Shown in pieces: positions 5,626 to 8,056 of a DNA stretch of 8,056 nt. Numbering within the stretch: the first letter of the stretch is position 1; every line of letters begins with the position of its first letter. The translations under genes were made by a program, and so were the position numbers. Origin of the DNA: CAZOAR01 sp964577985 (GTDB lineage: Bacteria > Gemmatimonadota > CAZMKB01 > CAZNLH01). Under the pieces are notes generated by a model, which had not been told where the DNA came from, did no database searches, and worked only from the letters and a program-made list of their open reading frames with translations. The stretch is from the NCBI GenBank assembly GCA_964577985.1, contig CAZOAR010000073.1, positions 1-8,056 on the forward strand, written 5' to 3'.

Positions 5626-7053
5626 ATGAGAAGACTCATCCTGCCCGCTATTCTGCTTATCGCTGCCTATGCATTCGCCGGTTCGATGCTAAACATCCCT
5701 TCTTCGCTGCCCGAGGGAACCGTGGTGCCCGACCAGGTACGCGCGGTCCTTTCCGCGGATCGAATCGAGCAGGCCATCATCTACTCGGATTTTCGTGCCG
5801 GCTGGTACTTCTTCGAGAACCTGTTCGGTTTTCTGCTCCTCTTCGCTATACTTGCGCTGGGCGTTTCACGATCGATCCGCGACCGGGCGGAGAGATTGTC
5901 CGAGAAGGTAATGGGTTTTCGCAACGCGCCACTGGCATGCGGCTGCGGCGCGGCGTTTCTTGCCCTGCTGATACTGTTTCTGACGGCCACGGGAGACCAT
6001 CCGGTCTCGTTCGGAAGCCTCGGCATTGCACTTGGATGGGGACTTGTGGGCCTCTACGCCGGCAGATCGGCAAGGTTCGCCACGAGCGCGTTCTATATCA
6101 TTCTCCTTCTGCTGCTCCTGGCGATTCTCAATTTCCCGCTCGAATACTATCGTTCCTTCGTCGTGGAGCACTATTTCGATCTCTCAGTGGAGAGTTTCGG
6201 CGACTGGTTTTCCGATTTCCTCAAAGGTGAGCTGGTTGGTTATCTCTTATTCGTGGTCCTGGTCCCGCTCGCATACTGGGGGATCCGCAGGAAGCCGAAG
6301 AACTGGTGGATCTATGTCGCGGCGGCATCGGTTCCAATCACCATTCTCATGATAGTGGTGACGCCTGTATATCTCGACCCCATGTTCAACAAATACGAAC
6401 CGCTCAAGGATGAAGCCCTGCGCACCAGGATCCTCAGCATGGCGGAGGAGGCCGGCATCTCCGGAGGCCGCGTCTTCCAGGTAGACAAGAGCAAAGATAC
6501 GAAGAAGGTCAACGCGTATGTGACGGGGCTCTTCGGGACCAAACGAATCGTCATGTGGGACACCATCCTCGCTAAGATGACCTCCGATGAACTCGCCTTC
6601 GTGATGGCACATGAGATGGGCCACTACGTCATGAATCACGTGTGGAAGTTCATAGGTCTATTTTCCATCGTCCTCTCGATTCTCCTCTTTGTTATATCAC
6701 GCACCACAGGTTCCTTGATCGGAAGATACGGCGACCGGATGGGATTTCACGACTTCCCGGACATCGCCAGTCTTCCGCTTCTGATGTTGATGCTGTCACT
6801 GCTGATGTTTCTTGCCACACCTTTGCTCAACTTCTACAGTCGAAGCAAGGAGCACGATGCCGACGTATTCGGGCTGGAGATGACAAAGGACGGAGCACCC
6901 GCTGCGATGGCGTTTGTCAAGCTGGTGCAGGAGAACCTCAGCAATCCGTCGCCCAATCCATTCATAGAGTTCTGGCTCTTCAATCACCCTCCCCTCAGTG
7001 ACCGGATCAATCTGTGCAATGAGTATACAGTCGAGGATGAGGGCGGCGAATGA
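5626..7053 (+). CDS. M48-family integral-membrane zinc metalloprotease, Ste24/CAAX-protease-like
   Basis: A 475-residue membrane protease combining an N-terminal M48_N-type helical region with a Peptidase_M48 catalytic domain. The zinc site is HEMGH at 329-333 (catalytic E330), with the third ligand probably E409 in SRSKEHDAD. Supporting family blocks are VDKSKDTKKVNAYVTGL (286-302), RIVMWDT (307-313) and NHPPLSDRI (453-461). About nine hydrophobic segments are visible, near 4-20, 63-80, 104-121, 130-146, 152-170, 203-219, 227-247, 341-358 and 383-403, consistent with the multi-helix cage of Ste24. ATG 5626 is chosen because AAGGAG lies seven bases upstream; an earlier TTG at 5566 overlaps the promoter. 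Eukaryotic Ste24 trims prenylated CAAX proteins, but bacterial homologues are thought to serve membrane or envelope quality control. Its divergent position next to a lipoprotein-type trafficking operon is suggestive. Family assignment is firm; the substrate is unknown. Confidence 0.95.
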   Translation: MRRLILPAILLIAAYAFAGSMLNIPSSLPEGTVVPDQVRAVLSADRIEQAIIYSDFRAGWYFFENLFGFLLLFAILALGVSRSIRDRAERLSEKVMGFRNAPLACGCGAAFLALLILFLTATGDHPVSFGSLGIALGWGLVGLYAGRSARFATSAFYIILLLLLLAILNFPLEYYRSFVVEHYFDLSVESFGDWFSDFLKGELVGYLLFVVLVPLAYWGIRRKPKNWWIYVAAASVPITILMIVVTPVYLDPMFNKYEPLKDEALRTRILSMAEEAGISGGRVFQVDKSKDTKKVNAYVTGLFGTKRIVMWDTILAKMTSDELAFVMAHEMGHYVMNHVWKFIGLFSIVLSILLFVISRTTGSLIGRYGDRMGFHDFPDIASLPLLMLMLSLLMFLATPLLNFYSRSKEHDADVFGLEMTKDGAPAAMAFVKLVQENLSNPSPNPFIEFWLFNHPPLSDRINLCNEYTVEDEGGE

Positions 7054-7054
7054 T

Positions 7055-7909
7055 CTATGTGGCCGCGGGGGTGACGGGCTCACTCACGTTGATTCGAGCC
7101 CGCAGGAGCATCAGTCCACCGAAGATGATGAGAACCCCTCCAAGCCACGCTACGGGAGGGGGTATCTCTCCCCAGAAGAAGTAGCCGTAGATGATCGAGA
7201 GAATAACGGAGGTGTAGCTCGCGGATGCGACCACAGAGGCACGGTCCTTCTTGTACGCAGTGGTCATGAGGATCTGCCCGATGCATGAGAAAATGACTAT
7301 GCCCGCAACATAGATCCATTGACTTCGAGCGAGCGGTTCGTAGTCTGGCACGACGTAGATCGATGTCACCAGGGCGGCGAGAAACGTGAAATCGAAGACT
7401 ATCACGAGCGGATCGTCGGTAGCGTTGAGACGCCTTACCAGGAGATGGGCCAGCGCGGAGGCGGTAGCAGCCCCGAGGGCCACCCAGGAGGCGACCGGCC
7501 ACTCCATCGCGGGCTTCATGATCAGGGCCACCCCGACAAGGCCACAAGCCAGTGCGAACCACGCGGAGCGCGGGGTCTTCTCTCCGAGTACGAGTGGAGC
7601 CACGAGGCAGAGGATAAGGGGCTGGGAACGCCCGATAAAGATGCACTCCGCGAGCGGCATGTGGACGAGCGCATAGAAGAAGCCGATCATGGCACCGAGG
7701 CCAAAGATTGTCCGATAGATAATGGTCTTCTTCGCGGACACTATCAATGGTTTCTTCTGCACCCGCATAAAGAAGAAAAGGAGGGGAACGGAGAGGGCAC
7801 ATCTGAGGAAGACCAGCTCCATCGATGACACGCCGGGCCCGACCGCCTTGATCAGCGCGGACATCGTGGCGAAGCTGGCCGACGCCAGTATCATCAGGAT
7901 GACACCCAT
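7055..7909 (-). CDS. EamA/DMT-family (drug/metabolite) ten-helix transporter
   Basis: An inner-membrane carrier of 284 aa built from two EamA repeats, about residues 1-131 and 141-270, each with five hydrophobic helices. Repeat 1 begins with ASASFATMSALIKAVG and carries the ELVFLR and FYALVHMPLAE segments and the LGEK turn (108-111). Repeat 2 ends with the matching WGEI turn (246-249). These are standard for the RhaT/YdcZ-like drug/metabolite superfamily, which includes amino-acid, nucleotide-sugar and S-adenosylmethionine carriers. The substrate cannot be deduced here. The frame is open to 8029, but ATG 7909 is the canonical start of the first helix, and the longer version would run through the promoter at 7958-7986. 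The ribosome site is modest (GGAG about ten bases upstream). The gene converges on the M48 protease gene with one base between stop codons and no terminator visible between them. Nothing links it functionally to the LolA/ABC operon. Confidence 0.93.
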   Translation of the reverse strand: MGVILMILASASFATMSALIKAVGPGVSSMELVFLRCALSVPLLFFFMRVQKKPLIVSAKKTIIYRTIFGLGAMIGFFYALVHMPLAECIFIGRSQPLILCLVAPLVLGEKTPRSAWFALACGLVGVALIMKPAMEWPVASWVALGAATASALAHLLVRRLNATDDPLVIVFDFTFLAALVTSIYVVPDYEPLARSQWIYVAGIVIFSCIGQILMTTAYKKDRASVVASASYTSVILSIIYGYFFWGEIPPPVAWLGGVLIIFGGLMLLRARINVSEPVTPAAT

Positions 7910-7957
7910 GGTGTCTCGTCTCCGGAGGAGGGAACAAGGGCAGAACGGACGGGTGCA

Positions 7958-7986
7958 ATGATAGGAAAAAGCGGGAAGAGAGTCAA
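7958..7986 (-). promoter_or_regulatory. Sigma-70-type promoter of the DMT transporter
   Basis: On the minus strand TTGACT (7981-7986) and TATCAT (7958-7963) are separated by exactly 17 bases, with five of six matches in each box. A start near 7951 would give a leader of about 42 bases to ATG 7909. This is the best promoter in the window by consensus and spacing, though it is still only a motif-based prediction. Confidence 0.6.
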
Positions 7987-7990
7987 CCAT

Positions 7991-8004
7991 CCATGATGTC
8001 ATGG
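7991..8004. repeat. Palindrome CCATGA-TG-TCATGG, possible operator
   Basis: Two perfect 6-base arms flank a two-base centre, four bases upstream of the -35 box of the DMT transporter promoter. The size and position suit a dimeric activator or repressor. No regulator gene is seen in the window, so the role is inference. Confidence 0.35.
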
Positions 8005-8027
8005 AGTTTCCCCACTTTTTTCGGGTC

Positions 8028-8046
8028 ATTCCGACTTGTCCGGAAT
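8028..8046. repeat. Inverted repeat ATTCCG-N7-CGGAAT near the window edge
   Basis: Perfect 6-base arms with a seven-base spacer, which can also pair as a longer stem with one bulge. It lies 42 bases upstream of the transporter -35 box. It could be a second regulatory site or the foot of a hairpin belonging to a neighbour outside the window. No T-run follows it on the minus strand, and the window ends 10 bases past it on the plus strand. Confidence 0.3.
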
Positions 8047-8056
8047 CGGCCTGATT

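Noticed and set aside
7910..8029. 40-residue extension of the DMT transporter
   Set aside because: It would be translated through the promoter, the residues are not membrane-like, and the family starts at ATG 7909.

Overview
The window looks like chromosomal DNA from a diderm (outer-membrane-bearing) bacterium with moderately high GC, in the high 50s percent by eye. Genes are tightly packed, have AGGAG-type ribosome binding sites and use some GTG starts. The outer-membrane theme (a LolA-type periplasmic carrier, LolCDE-type FtsX permeases and a predicted beta-barrel ending in phenylalanine) rules out a monoderm. Style and content would fit an uncultured FCB-group or deltaproteobacterial-type lineage, but the sequence alone does not fix the taxon. 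I see no tRNA, rRNA, CRISPR array, insertion sequence or prophage gene.

Region 1 (31-5268, all minus strand) is a five-gene cassette. In order of transcription it encodes a LolA-like 'outer membrane lipoprotein-sorting' periplasmic protein with a signal peptide (252 aa), two non-identical FtsX/MacB-type permeases (405 and 408 aa), a LolD/MacB-type ATPase (224 aa) and a predicted outer-membrane beta-barrel (440 aa). Junctions are 10, 18, 8 and 0 bases, so this is almost certainly one operon, and a plausible promoter sits at 5334-5361. Together the products would form a complete path across the envelope: an inner-membrane ABC extractor, a soluble carrier and an outer-membrane acceptor or channel. 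It resembles Lol lipoprotein trafficking with a beta-barrel where LolB would be. The cargo (lipoprotein, lipid or other hydrophobic molecule) is unknown. This is the most interesting item in the window.

Region 2 (5269-5625) is a 357-base divergent intergenic stretch with a promoter facing each way and two inverted repeats. It separates the cassette from a plus-strand gene (5626-7053) for an integral-membrane M48 metalloprotease of the Ste24/CAAX-protease type. An envelope protease head-to-head with an envelope trafficking operon suggests, but does not prove, shared regulation.

Region 3 (7055-8056) holds a minus-strand EamA/DMT-family ten-helix transporter. It converges on the protease gene with a single base between stop codons. 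It has a well-formed sigma-70-type promoter (7958-7986) and a palindrome just upstream that could be an operator. Its substrate cannot be read from the sequence.
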